DNA of 64,000 bases from Betaproteobacteria bacterium SCN1 (lineage in GTDB: Bacteria > Pseudomonadota > Gammaproteobacteria > Burkholderiales > Thiobacillaceae). The stretch is taken from contig WBSF01000001.1 of NCBI GenBank assembly GCA_008923315.1, positions 124,001 to 188,000 on the forward strand. The letters run 5' to 3'. Of this stretch, positions 44,873 through 55,200 are shown piece by piece. Within the stretch, counting starts at the first letter, position 1. Every line of letters begins with the position of its first letter. Made by a program: the position numbers and the translations under genes. The notes beneath the pieces are model-generated. The model saw only the letters and a program-made list of their open reading frames with translations, did not search any database and had not been told where the DNA came from.

Positions 44873-46834
44873 ATGCTGGGGAGATTCTGTATCGCCATTT
44901 TCTGCGCCGTGGTGGCCGGGTGGGCCGCCGCCGCGCCGGGCGACGACGGGGTGCTGCGTGCCCGTGCCGCCTATCTGGAGCGGCAGCCCGCGCAATTCGA
45001 GCGTGCAGCCCGTACCGTGCCTGCCGACCATGTTCTGGCCCCTTACGTCGAATACTGGCGGTTGATGCTGAAAGGCCGCGACAACGACGCCGACATCGCC
45101 ACCTTCCTGGTCCGTTATCCCGGCACGCGTCTGGCCGAGTCGGTGCGCGCCGACTGGTTGCGCAGCCTGGGCACGCGTGCCGACTGGACGCGCTATCTGG
45201 CCGAATATCCGAAGCTTGAGAAATCCGACACCGCCCTGCAGTGCTATGCCTACCGCGCCGAATGGACGCGCGGCGACCGCAGCCATGCCCGTGAGGCGGT
45301 TGCCTTGTGGTTCACCGGCCGCGATATGCCGGGCGCCTGCACACCGCTGTTCGCACTGTTGATCGATGCCCGTTTCCTCCAGGAAGAAGACGTGTGGCGC
45401 CGCATGCGGCTGGCGTTGGATGCGGGCAATGCCGGCGTTGCCCGTGCGGTGTCGAGCGCCCTGCCGGAAGCGCGCCGTCCGGCGGCGGCCCTGTTCGACC
45501 GGGCGGCGCGCGATCCGGCACGTTTTCTCGCATCCGACGATCGCGATCCCGCCCATCGCGGCAACCGCGAGCTTGTGCTGTTCGCGCTCGATCAGCTCGC
45601 GCGCAACGATTCGGCCGCTGCCGCCCGCGCGCTGGCGCCCTGGTCGGACAGGCTCACGGTCGAGGAACGGCAGGCGGCCTGGGCGCGGCTGGCGACCCGC
45701 GCCGCCCGCAGGCACGAACCGGTTGCGCTGGACTGGTTTGCGCAGGCGGGTGTTCTCGGCGTGACCGACGTACAGCGCGAATGGTGGGTGCGCGCCGCCT
45801 TGCGTGAAGGTGTCTGGGGGGATGCGTTGCGCGTGATCGACAGCATGGGCGATGCGCAGCGCGGCCAGCCTGCCTGGCGTTACTGGCGGGCCCGCGCGCT
45901 GCTGGCGCAGGGGCAGCGTGCGGCGGCCAGCCCATTGCTGCTGGCCTTGTCGCGCGAGCCGCATTACTACGGCCAACTGGCGCTGGAGGAGCTGGGGCCG
46001 GTAATGGCCGCGCCTGTCATCAACATCAAGCCCGGCGGCGAAGAGCAGGCCGCGGTGGCGCGCGATCCCGGTGTCGTGCGTGCGCTGGCCCTCTATGCGC
46101 TGGGCCTGCGCAGCGAGGCGACCCAGGAGTGGGTCTGGGCGACGCGCGCCTACACCGACGCGCGCCTGCTCGCCGCAGCCGAACTGGCACGACAGGCCGA
46201 GTGGTACGACCGTGCGATCAACACCGCCGAACGCACCCGCGACCTGCACGATTTCGAATTGCGTTTTCTCGCGCCCTATCGCGAGCTGGCGCAGACTGCC
46301 GCACGCGACAACGGTCTGGACGAAGCCTGGGTCTTCGGCCTGATGCGGCAGGAAAGCCGTTTCGCCAACGTCGCGCGATCCAGCGCCGGCGCGTCGGGCC
46401 TGATGCAGATCATGCCGGCGACGGCACGCTGGATCGCCAAGCGCCTCGGCGTCGAACGGTTCAAGGCGCAGGACATCCAGGACCCGGCCACCAACATCCG
46501 TTTCGGGGCCTATTACCTGCGTCATGTGCAGGACCGGCTGGACGGTTCGCCGGTGCTGGCCACCGCCGGCTACAACGCCGGGCCCGGCCGTGCGGAGCGC
46601 TGGCGCGACACCCGGCCGATGGAAGCGGCGGTCTACATCGAAACCATCCCTTTCGCCGAAACGCGGGATTACGTGAAGAAGGTGATGAGCAACGCGATGT
46701 ACTACGCCATGCGGTTCGGCCAGCCCTCGGTGCTGCTGAAGGACCGGTTGGGTACGGTGCCGCCGCGCACCGAAGCCGTGCCGCCAGAGCTCGACAGCGC
46801 CGCTGCGGCGGATGCAGAATCCGCGGAGCCCTAG
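44873..46834 (+). CDS. slt: Soluble lytic murein transglycosylase (Slt-type)
   Basis: A 653-residue periplasmic enzyme that cleaves the MurNAc-GlcNAc bond to anhydromuropeptides. It has a signal peptide (ending VAGWAAAAPG), a long superhelical U/L region of TPR-like helices (about 30-450), and a C-terminal SLT domain with the catalytic Glu494 in QESRF, followed by SSAGASGLMQIMPATARWIA and ATAGYNAGPGRAERWRD. The start ATG gives a clean signal peptide. Confidence 0.94.
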   Translation: MLGRFCIAIFCAVVAGWAAAAPGDDGVLRARAAYLERQPAQFERAARTVPADHVLAPYVEYWRLMLKGRDNDADIATFLVRYPGTRLAESVRADWLRSLGTRADWTRYLAEYPKLEKSDTALQCYAYRAEWTRGDRSHAREAVALWFTGRDMPGACTPLFALLIDARFLQEEDVWRRMRLALDAGNAGVARAVSSALPEARRPAAALFDRAARDPARFLASDDRDPAHRGNRELVLFALDQLARNDSAAAARALAPWSDRLTVEERQAAWARLATRAARRHEPVALDWFAQAGVLGVTDVQREWWVRAALREGVWGDALRVIDSMGDAQRGQPAWRYWRARALLAQGQRAAASPLLLALSREPHYYGQLALEELGPVMAAPVINIKPGGEEQAAVARDPGVVRALALYALGLRSEATQEWVWATRAYTDARLLAAAELARQAEWYDRAINTAERTRDLHDFELRFLAPYRELAQTAARDNGLDEAWVFGLMRQESRFANVARSSAGASGLMQIMPATARWIAKRLGVERFKAQDIQDPATNIRFGAYYLRHVQDRLDGSPVLATAGYNAGPGRAERWRDTRPMEAAVYIETIPFAETRDYVKKVMSNAMYYAMRFGQPSVLLKDRLGTVPPRTEAVPPELDSAAAADAESAEP

Positions 46835-46865
46835 GGCGCCCGAATGCCGTTCGCCCGGGCGCCCT
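46833..46865 (+). terminator. Hairpin after slt
   Basis: AGGGCGCCCG (46833-46842) pairs exactly with CGGGCGCCCT (46856-46865). It begins at the slt stop codon. The tail is TAGAAT-like rather than a T run, so it could terminate slt weakly or precede a promoter (TAGAAT) for the next gene. Confidence 0.4.
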
Positions 46866-46906
46866 GCTAGAATTCGGGCGCTCCGTCCGTTGCGCGAATC
46901 GCATCC

Positions 46907-47944
46907 ATGAAAACCGAACGCATCTGCATCCTCGGCGGGTCCGGCTTCGTCGGCACCCATCTCGTCAGTCTGCTGGCTGCCCGCGGCATCCGGGTTCGCG
47001 TGCTGTCTCATCGCCGCGAACTGACCAAAGCGCTGATTCTGCTGCCCACGGTCGAGGTCATCGAGACCGACGTGCACGATCAGCACGAGCTGGTGCGGCA
47101 CTTCCGCGGCATGGACGCGGTGATCAATCTGGTCGGCATCCTGCACGAGAGCAACGTCGGCCGCGTCGATCTGCCCAGCGCACGGCGCGGTGACTTCCAG
47201 AAGGTGCACATCGAACTTGCGCGCAAGGTCGTCCATGCCTGCGGCGAAACCGGCGTCCACCGCCTGCTGCACATGAGCGCACTGGGCGCGGACCCCAATT
47301 CACGCTCCGCCTACCAGCGTTCCAAGGGCGTTGCCGAAGCGCTGGTGCGCGAGGCCGGCATGCGCCATCGCGAGCACGAGAACTGGTATCTCAACGGCCC
47401 CAAGTTCGTCCATGGCTACGGGCTCAATGTCACGCTCTTCCGGCCGTCGGTCATTTTCGGCCGGGGCGATTCTTTCCTGTCGATGTTTGCACGCCTGTTG
47501 AGGCTGTTTCCCGTCCTGCCACTCGCGTCGGCGGACACCCGTTTCGCGCCGGTGCACGTGGACGATGTTGCACGTGCCTTTGCCGACAGCCTCGACAACC
47601 CGGCCACCTTCGGCCAGACCTACGATCTGTGCGGGCCCCGGGCCTACACCCTGCGCGAACTGATCGAATACGTGGGGGCGCTCATTGGCAGGCCCCGCAG
47701 CGTTCTGGCACTGGGCAAATGGCCGTCGTACTTCCAGGCCTGGGCCATGGAGTTCAAACCGGGCAGGAAACTGATGACGCGCGACAACTACTTCGCGATG
47801 TGCACCGACAATGTCTGTTCCGGCCCGTGGCCGGCCGTGTTCGCGTTTCAGCCGGCTGCGCTCGAGGCCGTCGCGCCCGAATATCTGCGCGACGATACGC
47901 CGCGCGCGCGTTACGAGGATTACCGCGAACAGGCGGGCCGCTAG
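46907..47944 (+). CDS. NAD-dependent epimerase/dehydratase, NDUFA9-like
   Basis: A 345-residue short-chain-type Rossmann protein with GGSGFVGTHL near residues 9-18. MDAVINLVGIL, MSALGADPNSRSAYQRSKGVAEALVR (with the YxxxK-like region) and FRPSVIFGRGD place it among the bacterial homologues of the complex I subunit NDUFA9. The substrate and role are not known. It lies directly upstream of cca, as in many betaproteobacteria. Confidence 0.88.
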   Translation: MKTERICILGGSGFVGTHLVSLLAARGIRVRVLSHRRELTKALILLPTVEVIETDVHDQHELVRHFRGMDAVINLVGILHESNVGRVDLPSARRGDFQKVHIELARKVVHACGETGVHRLLHMSALGADPNSRSAYQRSKGVAEALVREAGMRHREHENWYLNGPKFVHGYGLNVTLFRPSVIFGRGDSFLSMFARLLRLFPVLPLASADTRFAPVHVDDVARAFADSLDNPATFGQTYDLCGPRAYTLRELIEYVGALIGRPRSVLALGKWPSYFQAWAMEFKPGRKLMTRDNYFAMCTDNVCSGPWPAVFAFQPAALEAVAPEYLRDDTPRARYEDYREQAGR

Positions 47945-47953
47945 ACGCGTGTC

Positions 47954-49165
47954 ATGAAGACCTACATCGTCGGCGGCGCGGTGCGCGACCGGCTGCTCGG
48001 CCTGCCGGTCGCCGACCGCGACCACGTCGTGGTCGGCGCTACGCCCGACGAGATGATCGCGCTGGGTTATCAGCCGGTCGGCCGCGATTTTCCGGTTTTC
48101 CTGCATCCCGCCACCCACGAGGAATACGCGCTGGCGCGTACCGAGCGCAAATCGGGCCGCGGCTATACGGGCTTCGTCGTCCATGCCGCGCCCGAAGTCA
48201 CGCTGGAAGAAGATCTGCTGCGCCGCGACCTCACCATCAACGCCATGGCCGAGGATGCGGACGGCCATCTGATCGACCCCTACGGTGGACGGCACGATCT
48301 CGATGCACGCTTGTTTCGCCATGTCAGTGCCGCCTTCGCCGAGGATCCGGTGCGCATTCTGCGCGTGGCGCGTTTTGCCGCGCGTTACGCCGGTTTCGGG
48401 GTGGCGCCGGAAACCCTCGCGTTGATGCGGCAGATGGTCGAGGCCGGCGAAGTCGATGCGCTGGTGCCCGAACGGGTATGGCAGGAAGTGTCGCGCGGCC
48501 TGATGGAAAACCAGCCGTCGCGCCTGTTCGGGGTGCTGCGCGCGTGCGGCGCGCTGGCGCGGCTTTTTCCGGAAATCGACCGGCTGTTCGGCGTGCCGCA
48601 GCCGCCCGAGCATCATCCGGAAATCGATACCGGCGTACACGTCATGCAGGTCGTCGATTGGGCTGCGCAGCAGGGCTATGCGCTGCCGGTGCGCTTCGCC
48701 GCGCTCACCCACGATCTGGGCAAGGGCGTCACGCCGCCGCAGTTCTGGCCCCGGCACCACGGCCACGAGGCGAAAAGCGTCGAACTCGTCCGTGCACTGT
48801 GCGAACGCCTGCGCGTGCCCGCCGAGTGCCGCGATCTTGCGCTGATCGTGGCGCGCGATCACGGCAATATCCACCGCGCGCCCGAGCTGCGGCCGTCCAC
48901 GCTGGTCGAGCTGTTCGAACGGGCCGATGCCTTTCGTCGCCCCGAGCGCTTCGAGCAGGTGTTGCAGGCCTGCGAATGCGATTTCCGGGGCCGGCCGGGC
49001 TACGAAGAAAAATCCTATCCCGCACCGGACTATCTGCGGGCTGCGCTGGCCGTCGCCCGCGCAGTCGACGCCGGGGCGGCGGCGCGCCAGGCCGGTCCAG
49101 CCCGCGCGCGATCGGCGGTATTCGAGGCGCGCGCCCGGGCTCTGGCGGCCTGGCGGATGCATTGA
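47954..49165 (+). CDS. cca: CCA-adding tRNA nucleotidyltransferase with HD domain
   Basis: The 403-residue enzyme adds or repairs the tRNA 3' CCA. The class II nucleotidyltransferase head begins [16 protein letters not shown] with catalytic Asp21/Asp23, then [14 protein letters not shown] and [12 protein letters not shown]. The C-terminal HD phosphohydrolase domain has LTHDLGKG. It starts 9 bases after the epimerase stop. Confidence 0.96.
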   Translation: MKTYIVGGAVRDRLLGLPVADRDHVVVGATPDEMIALGYQPVGRDFPVFLHPATHEEYALARTERKSGRGYTGFVVHAAPEVTLEEDLLRRDLTINAMAEDADGHLIDPYGGRHDLDARLFRHVSAAFAEDPVRILRVARFAARYAGFGVAPETLALMRQMVEAGEVDALVPERVWQEVSRGLMENQPSRLFGVLRACGALARLFPEIDRLFGVPQPPEHHPEIDTGVHVMQVVDWAAQQGYALPVRFAALTHDLGKGVTPPQFWPRHHGHEAKSVELVRALCERLRVPAECRDLALIVARDHGNIHRAPELRPSTLVELFERADAFRRPERFEQVLQACECDFRGRPGYEEKSYPAPDYLRAALAVARAVDAGAAARQAGPARARSAVFEARARALAAWRMH

Positions 49166-49180
49166 CCCTATCCATCGGCC

Positions 49181-49202
49181 CTGTCAGTTCATACAATGAC
49201 AG
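49181..49202. promoter_or_regulatory. Inverted repeat upstream of fpr
   Basis: CTGTCA and TGACAG are exact inverted complements separated by 10 bases and overlap a TACAAT. It lies 35 bases before the fpr ATG. This could be a dyad operator for a redox or iron regulator. No regulator gene is adjacent, so function is a guess. Confidence 0.35.
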
Positions 49203-49236
49203 TATCTTTGAATAAGCTTATCCGGGAACGCGCATC

Positions 49237-49983
49237 ATGCCGTACAGCGAACAAGCCGTATTGTCGGTTCGGCCCTGGTCGGACAAAACCTTCAGTTTCA
49301 CGCTCAGCCGCCCGCAGGATTTCGCTTTCGCCAGCGGTGAATTCGTCACCATCGGCCTCAAGCGCGAAGGCAAGCTGATCGCGCGGGCCTATTCCATCGT
49401 ATCGCCGGGCGATGCGTCTGAGCTCGAGTTCCTGAGCATTCACGTGCCGGACGGTCCGCTGACCAGCCAGCTTGCCCAGGTGCGGCCGGGCGATTCCGTC
49501 TGGGTCAACAGCAAACCCACCGGCTCGCTGACGCTTGAACATGTCAGACCGGGCAGGGTGCTCTACATGATCGCCACCGGTACCGGTCTGGCGCCTTTCA
49601 TGAGCCTGGTGCGCGATCCGGCCACTTTTGCGCGTTTCGAACATGCCGTGCTGGTTCATTCGGTGCGGACCGAAGCGGAGCTGGCCTATCGCGAGGAGCT
49701 CGAATCCCGCATGAACGGCCGCTTCCATTACGTGCCGACGGTGACCCGCGAACCTTTCCCCACGCCCGAGCGCGGCAGTGTGCTGTTCCAGTCCGGCGTG
49801 CTGGCCGAGCGGTTCGGGCTGCCGGCGGTCGACCCTGAAAACGACAGGGTCATGATCTGCGGCAACCCCGAGATGACGCGCGAAATGACCGACCATCTCA
49901 AGGCAGCGGGCTGGACGATCACCAATCACCGCGGGATCGGCAATTTCACCACCGAGCTCGCGTTTGTCACCCATCATGCCTGA
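49237..49983 (+). CDS. fpr: Ferredoxin-NADP+ reductase
   Basis: A 248-residue FAD enzyme moving electrons between NADPH and ferredoxin or flavodoxin. It has the FAD block RAYSIVSPG, the NADP-binding GTGLAPFMSLVRD, HSVRTEAELAYREEL, MICGNPEM and an FVTHHA end typical of the bacterial subclass. It is followed by kup after a 190-base gap in which I see no gene and no convincing promoter. Confidence 0.94.
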   Translation: MPYSEQAVLSVRPWSDKTFSFTLSRPQDFAFASGEFVTIGLKREGKLIARAYSIVSPGDASELEFLSIHVPDGPLTSQLAQVRPGDSVWVNSKPTGSLTLEHVRPGRVLYMIATGTGLAPFMSLVRDPATFARFEHAVLVHSVRTEAELAYREELESRMNGRFHYVPTVTREPFPTPERGSVLFQSGVLAERFGLPAVDPENDRVMICGNPEMTREMTDHLKAAGWTITNHRGIGNFTTELAFVTHHA

Positions 49984-50173
49984 ACGCCGGGTCTGCCACG
50001 CGTCGTCGGCGTAGGCCGGGGCGTCGTACACTATTCGGGGGCTGCGTTGCCAGGAGAAAGTGCGGGTTGCAAGACATGCCGTGCCGTCGGGGGCCGGCTT
50101 GTGTCCGGTTTCGCGAACAGTATCCCGAGTCGACCCCTGCAGTGCCGGAACGGCGTGAACCGGTCCTGAACGC

Positions 50174-52054
50174 ATGGACGCGCAGACACACAACCGCCGC
50201 ACGCTGACGCTCGCCGCGCTGGGCGTGGTGTATGGCGACATCGGCACCAGTCCGCTGTATGCCCTGAGAGAAACCCTGAATCCGGCCCATGGCATTCCGC
50301 CCGGGCCGGAATCGGTTCTGGGGGCGGCATCGGCGATCTTCTGGGCGCTGGTGCTGGTGGTGTCGCTGAAATACGTGTTGCTGGTGCTGCGGGCGGACAA
50401 CCACGGCGAGGGCGGCATCATGGCCCTGCTCGCGCTGGCGAAACAGGCCGTTGCGCAGCGGCCGCGCGCGCTGCGCGTCGTGGCGCTGGCCGGCATGGCG
50501 GGGGGCGCGCTGTTCTACGGCGATGCGGTACTCACCCCCGCGATCTCGGTGCTGTCGGCCGTCGAAGGCCTGTCGGTCGGCACCCACGTGTTCGAACCCT
50601 ACGTCGTGCCGATCGCGCTGGGCGTGCTGACCGGGCTTTTCCTGATGCAGCGGCGCGGCACGGCCAGCGTGGGCGCCTGGTTCGGGCCGGTGGCCCTGAT
50701 CTGGTTCGCGGCGCTGGCCGTGGGCGGCGTGTATCAGATCGTTCAGCACCCGCAGGTCATGGCAGCGCTGCATCCGGCGCATGCCTGGTATTTCCTCACC
50801 GAGCACGGGTTCGCTTCTTTCGTGGTGCTGGGTGCGGTGCTGCTGGCGTTCACCGGTGCCGAAGCCCTGTACGCCGACATGGGGCATTTCGGCCGGACGC
50901 CGATCCGGCTGGCCTGGTATGGCGTGGTATTTCCCGCGCTGGTGCTGAACTATCTGGGGCAGGGGGCACTGCTGTCGCGCGATCCCGGTGCGGTGGACAA
51001 CCCCTTCTTCCTGCTCTTTCCGGGCTGGGCGCTGTATCCCATGGTGCTGCTCGCCACTGCCGCCACCATCATCGCCTCGCAGGCCACGCTGACCGGGGCG
51101 TTTTCGTTGACCCGCCAGGCCATCCAGCTCGGTTTTCTGCCGCGCATGCAGGTGATCCAGACCTCTTCACGCGCCTATGGGCAGATTTACATTCCGGTCG
51201 TGAACTGGATGCTGTTCGTCCTGATCGTTGCGGTCGTCATCGGATTCGGCGAATCGGCCGATCTGGCGGCGGCCTATGGTCTTGCGGTCACCGGCACCAT
51301 GCTGGTGACCACGCTTCTGACTTTCTTCGTGATCCATTACGGCTGGGGCTACGGTTTCGGCCTCAGTCTCGCGGCCACCGGCGCATTCGTGCTGATCGAT
51401 GCCGCTTTCCTGTCGTCCAGTCTGCTCAAGATCGTCCAGGGCGGCTGGTTCCCGCTGATGCTGGGCACAGCGGTATTTGTCGTCATGCTGACCTGGGTAC
51501 AGGGCCGGCGTGCCGTCCTGGCCCGCGTCGGCACCTCTGACATGCCGCTGATGGATTTCCTGGACACGCTGATGGCGCATCCGCCGACCCGCGTGCCGGG
51601 CACGGCCGTATTCCTCAACGCCAGCGCGCGTACGGTGCCGCACGCACTGTTGCACAATCTCAATCACAACCGGGTGCTGCACGAACGGCTGATCTTCCTT
51701 ACCGTGCGTATCCGCACCGAACCCTGGGTGCCGTTCGAATCGCGCATGCAGGTCGAACCGCTGGGCCATGACGCCTATGCCGTGACGCTCACTTTCGGTT
51801 TCAAGAACCGCCCCGACGTGCCTGCGACGCTCGAGGGGCTCGGCGCGCAACTGGGTGTTGCCATCGAACCGATGGAAACTTCATATTTCCTGAGCCGCGA
51901 AACCATCATCTCCGACGCGGTATCGGACAGCGGCATGGCGCGCTGGCGCGAGCATCTGTTCCGCTGGCTGTCGCGCAACGCCGGCAGCGCGGTGGAATAT
52001 TTCAATCTCCCGGCCAACCGGGTGATCGAGCTCGGCTCGCGCGTGGCGATCTGA
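50174..52054 (+). CDS. kup: Low-affinity potassium uptake protein Kup
   Basis: A 626-residue K+/H+ symporter. It has LGVVYGDIGTSPLYALRETL near the N-terminus, about twelve membrane helices to about 430, and a hydrophilic C-terminal domain. NHGEGGIMALLALA and GDAVLTPAISVLSAVEGLS are Kup signatures. The DFLDTLMAHPPTRVPGTAVFL block of the soluble domain is intact. It is monocistronic in this window. Confidence 0.96.
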   Translation: MDAQTHNRRTLTLAALGVVYGDIGTSPLYALRETLNPAHGIPPGPESVLGAASAIFWALVLVVSLKYVLLVLRADNHGEGGIMALLALAKQAVAQRPRALRVVALAGMAGGALFYGDAVLTPAISVLSAVEGLSVGTHVFEPYVVPIALGVLTGLFLMQRRGTASVGAWFGPVALIWFAALAVGGVYQIVQHPQVMAALHPAHAWYFLTEHGFASFVVLGAVLLAFTGAEALYADMGHFGRTPIRLAWYGVVFPALVLNYLGQGALLSRDPGAVDNPFFLLFPGWALYPMVLLATAATIIASQATLTGAFSLTRQAIQLGFLPRMQVIQTSSRAYGQIYIPVVNWMLFVLIVAVVIGFGESADLAAAYGLAVTGTMLVTTLLTFFVIHYGWGYGFGLSLAATGAFVLIDAAFLSSSLLKIVQGGWFPLMLGTAVFVVMLTWVQGRRAVLARVGTSDMPLMDFLDTLMAHPPTRVPGTAVFLNASARTVPHALLHNLNHNRVLHERLIFLTVRIRTEPWVPFESRMQVEPLGHDAYAVTLTFGFKNRPDVPATLEGLGAQLGVAIEPMETSYFLSRETIISDAVSDSGMARWREHLFRWLSRNAGSAVEYFNLPANRVIELGSRVAI

Positions 52055-52215
52055 GCCGCGTGGCCAGCCGGTGCCGAACGGCGTTCCAAAACGGCAGCGC
52101 CCTTGTCACAATGCGCCTGAAACACCCGATCAAAACGGCGCCATGGCGCGCATGACCGCTGCGCTGCAGAAGCGGAGCCGTGCGATGCGGACGGGTTCAA
52201 AAGGGAGAGGCGACG

Positions 52216-55200
52216 ATGCGGACATGGCTGACGGGGATCTTGCTGGGCTGGGCGTTTGCAGCGGGTGCGGCCAGTGTGACGGCGTTCAGTCCGGAAGGCA
52301 CGGCCAAGGGCGTACGCCAGGCATCGGCCCGCTTCGACGCACCGATGACCGCGCTGGGCGATCCGCGTCAGGCCGATCCCTTCGTCGTCGACTGTTCCGT
52401 CCCCGGCAGCGGAAAGTGGCTCGACGAGCGTACCTGGGTCTACGATTTCGAGCGCGACCTGCCCGGTGCGACCCGCTGCGTTTTCGTTCTGCGCGAAGGC
52501 CTGAAGGATGCGGCGGGCCAGGCGCTTGCGCCGCGCACCTTCCACTTCGATACCGGCGGCCCGCAGGTGTTGGCGGTACGGCCGTGGGAAGGCGGTGCCG
52601 TCGACGAACGCCAGATCTTTCTGCTCGCTTTCGATGCGCGCGTGAAGCCGGGCACACTGGCCGAACGTGCCGCCTGCCGCGTGCGCGGGCTGGCCGACCG
52701 GATCGAGGTCGAAGTGTTGCAGGGCACGCAGCGCGAGGCCGCGCTGGCACCGTTCAAGGACAGGCACGATCCGCTGTTCCGCCGCCGTTTCGCACCCAGC
52801 GCCGAAACGACCGAGGCGCTGCGCTGCAAACGGCCGCTGCCGAACGATGCCGAAGTGAGCCTCCTCATCGAACCGGGCGTCGAAGCGGGCAACGGGCTCG
52901 CCAGCACTGAAGCCCACACCTTCGATTTCCGCGTGCGCCCGGCCTTCCGCCTGCGCGCGGTGTGCGACAAGGTGAACGCGCGGGCCGACTGCAATCCGCT
53001 CAGCGACATCCGTGTGGCGCTGGGCGGTTCGATCCGCCGTGACGCGGCGGCGACTGTCCGCCTGAGCGGCGCGGGCCGCAGCTGGCAGCCCGTATTCGAC
53101 GGCGACGGCCCGTGGGTCGACGGCTGGCGCTTCAAAGGGCCGTTTCCGGAGAAGGCAGCGCTTACGCTGACGGTTCCGGCCGGTCTTGCCGACGCGGATG
53201 GCCGTGCGCTCGTCAATGCCAGCCAGCTTCCGCTCGCATTGCGCACCGATGCCTACCCGCCGCTCGCCAAATTCGCCGGCCACTTCGGCGTGATCGAGGC
53301 GGCAAATCCCGTGCTGCCGGTCACCCTGCGCAATCTCGAAACCGATGCCGCCGATCGCGCGCTCGCGCTGCCGGCCCGCATGGCATCCGTGCGCGAAGGC
53401 GGCGATGCGATGGTGATCGGCTGGCTGAGACATCTTCAAAGCGTGCGCTACGGCCGCACCGTGCCGAATCCCGATCCGAAGAAAGCGCCGCAGCGGCAGC
53501 CGGCCAATACCTTCCCGGTACTGGAGAACGTCAAACCGCTGGCCGAATTCGCCGTGCCCAAACCCGGCGGCGGCAAGGCCTTCGAAGTGGTCGGCATCCC
53601 CCTGCCGGGCCCCGGTTTTTACGTGGTCGAAGCGGGCAGTCCGCGTCTGGGGGCGGCCTATCTCGACGGCAAGGGCGCGTTCTACGTGCATACGGCTGCG
53701 CTGGTCACCAATCTCGTCGCGCACACCAAGATCGGCCGCGAATCCTCACTGGTGTGGGTGACTGCGCTCGATAGCGGCCTGCCGGTGGCGAAGGCGGGCG
53801 TGTCGGTCAGCGACTGCACCGGCAAGCCGGTCTGGCAGGGCGCCACCGATGCCCAGGGCCGTGCCGCGATCGGCCGGGCGCTGGGCGAGGCGCCGCATTG
53901 CCGCAACTGGCCGGGCGGCTGGTTCGTCTCGGCGCGCGTCGGAGCGGACCGGACCTTCACGCTGAGTTCGTGGAACGACGGCATCGAACCCTGGCGGTTC
54001 AATCTGCCGCCGGCGGACGTCTGGACGCCCGATATCGCGCACAGCGTGCTCGACCGCAGCCTGCTGCGCGCCGGCGATACGCTCGCGATGAAGCATTTCC
54101 TGCGTACGCGCACCGGCAGCGGTTTCGCCGTGCCGTCTTCGAGCGCGTTGCCGACGGCCGTGACGTTCATCCATGCCGGCAGCGGACAGCGCACAAGCCT
54201 GCCGGTGAAATTCGACGCGCGCGGTACCGCCGAAACGCAGTGGGCAATCCCGCGCGAGGCGCGCCTCGGCGCCTACGACATCGTGCTTGAACGCGGCAAG
54301 CGCAGCTGGAATGCCGGGCATTTCAATGTGTCCGCTTTCCGCCTGCCCACGATGCGCGCGCAGATCGGTCTGCCCGATACGCAACTGGTGCGCGCGCGCA
54401 GTGCCGCAGTCGATGTCGGCGTCCAGTATCTCGCCGGTGGCGGCGCGAGCGGTCTGCCGGTCAAGCTGCGCAGTCTGGTCGAGCCGCTGTACTACACGCA
54501 CCCCGATTTTCCCGGTGCGGCCTTCGGCAACGGCGGCGTGAAGACCGGTATCGTGCGCGACGAGACCGTCTACGGGAATTTCGACGCATTCGAGGAGGGT
54601 GCCGATCCGCTGCCGGAGGCCGTCGCCGAGCCGGCGCGCACCTGGAAGGCGACGCTCGACCGGGCCGGCGCGGCGCGCATCGTCGTCGATGGCCTCGCGC
54701 CGCGCGATACGCTCGCGGCCCTGCGGCTCGAACTCGACTACGCGGACGCCAGCGGCGCGACCCAGACGGCTTCGCAGCGCATCACGCTGTGGCCCGGCGC
54801 GCGCGTGCCCGGCATCGCCATTCCCGACTGGAACGCGAGCGGCCCGCTGCGCTACGACATGGCCGTGATCGACGCCGGCGGCCGCGCCGTACCCGGCGCG
54901 CGCGTCGAGTCGGACATCTTCCTCGAACGCACCTACAGCCACCGCAAGCGGCTGGTCGGCGGTTTCTACGCCTACGAGAACGTGCGCGAGCTGACCCGTG
55001 TGGCGGCCGGCTGCGCCGGCGCAACCGATGCGCGGGGACGGTTCGCCTGCAGCCTTGTGCCGCCCGCGCGCGGCAGTCTCGTGGTGCGGGTGAAGACGGT
55101 CGATCCCGCCGGCAACGCGGTGTACGCGCATCGCGACGTCTGGGTGCCGGGCAGCGATGAAGCCTGGTTTGCCGGCAGCGATTCCGACCGCATGGATGTG

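Noticed and set aside
49984-50173. Possible riboswitch or leader element before kup
   Set aside because: The 190-base gap shows no stable long stem, no T-rich terminator and no recognisable riboswitch core.
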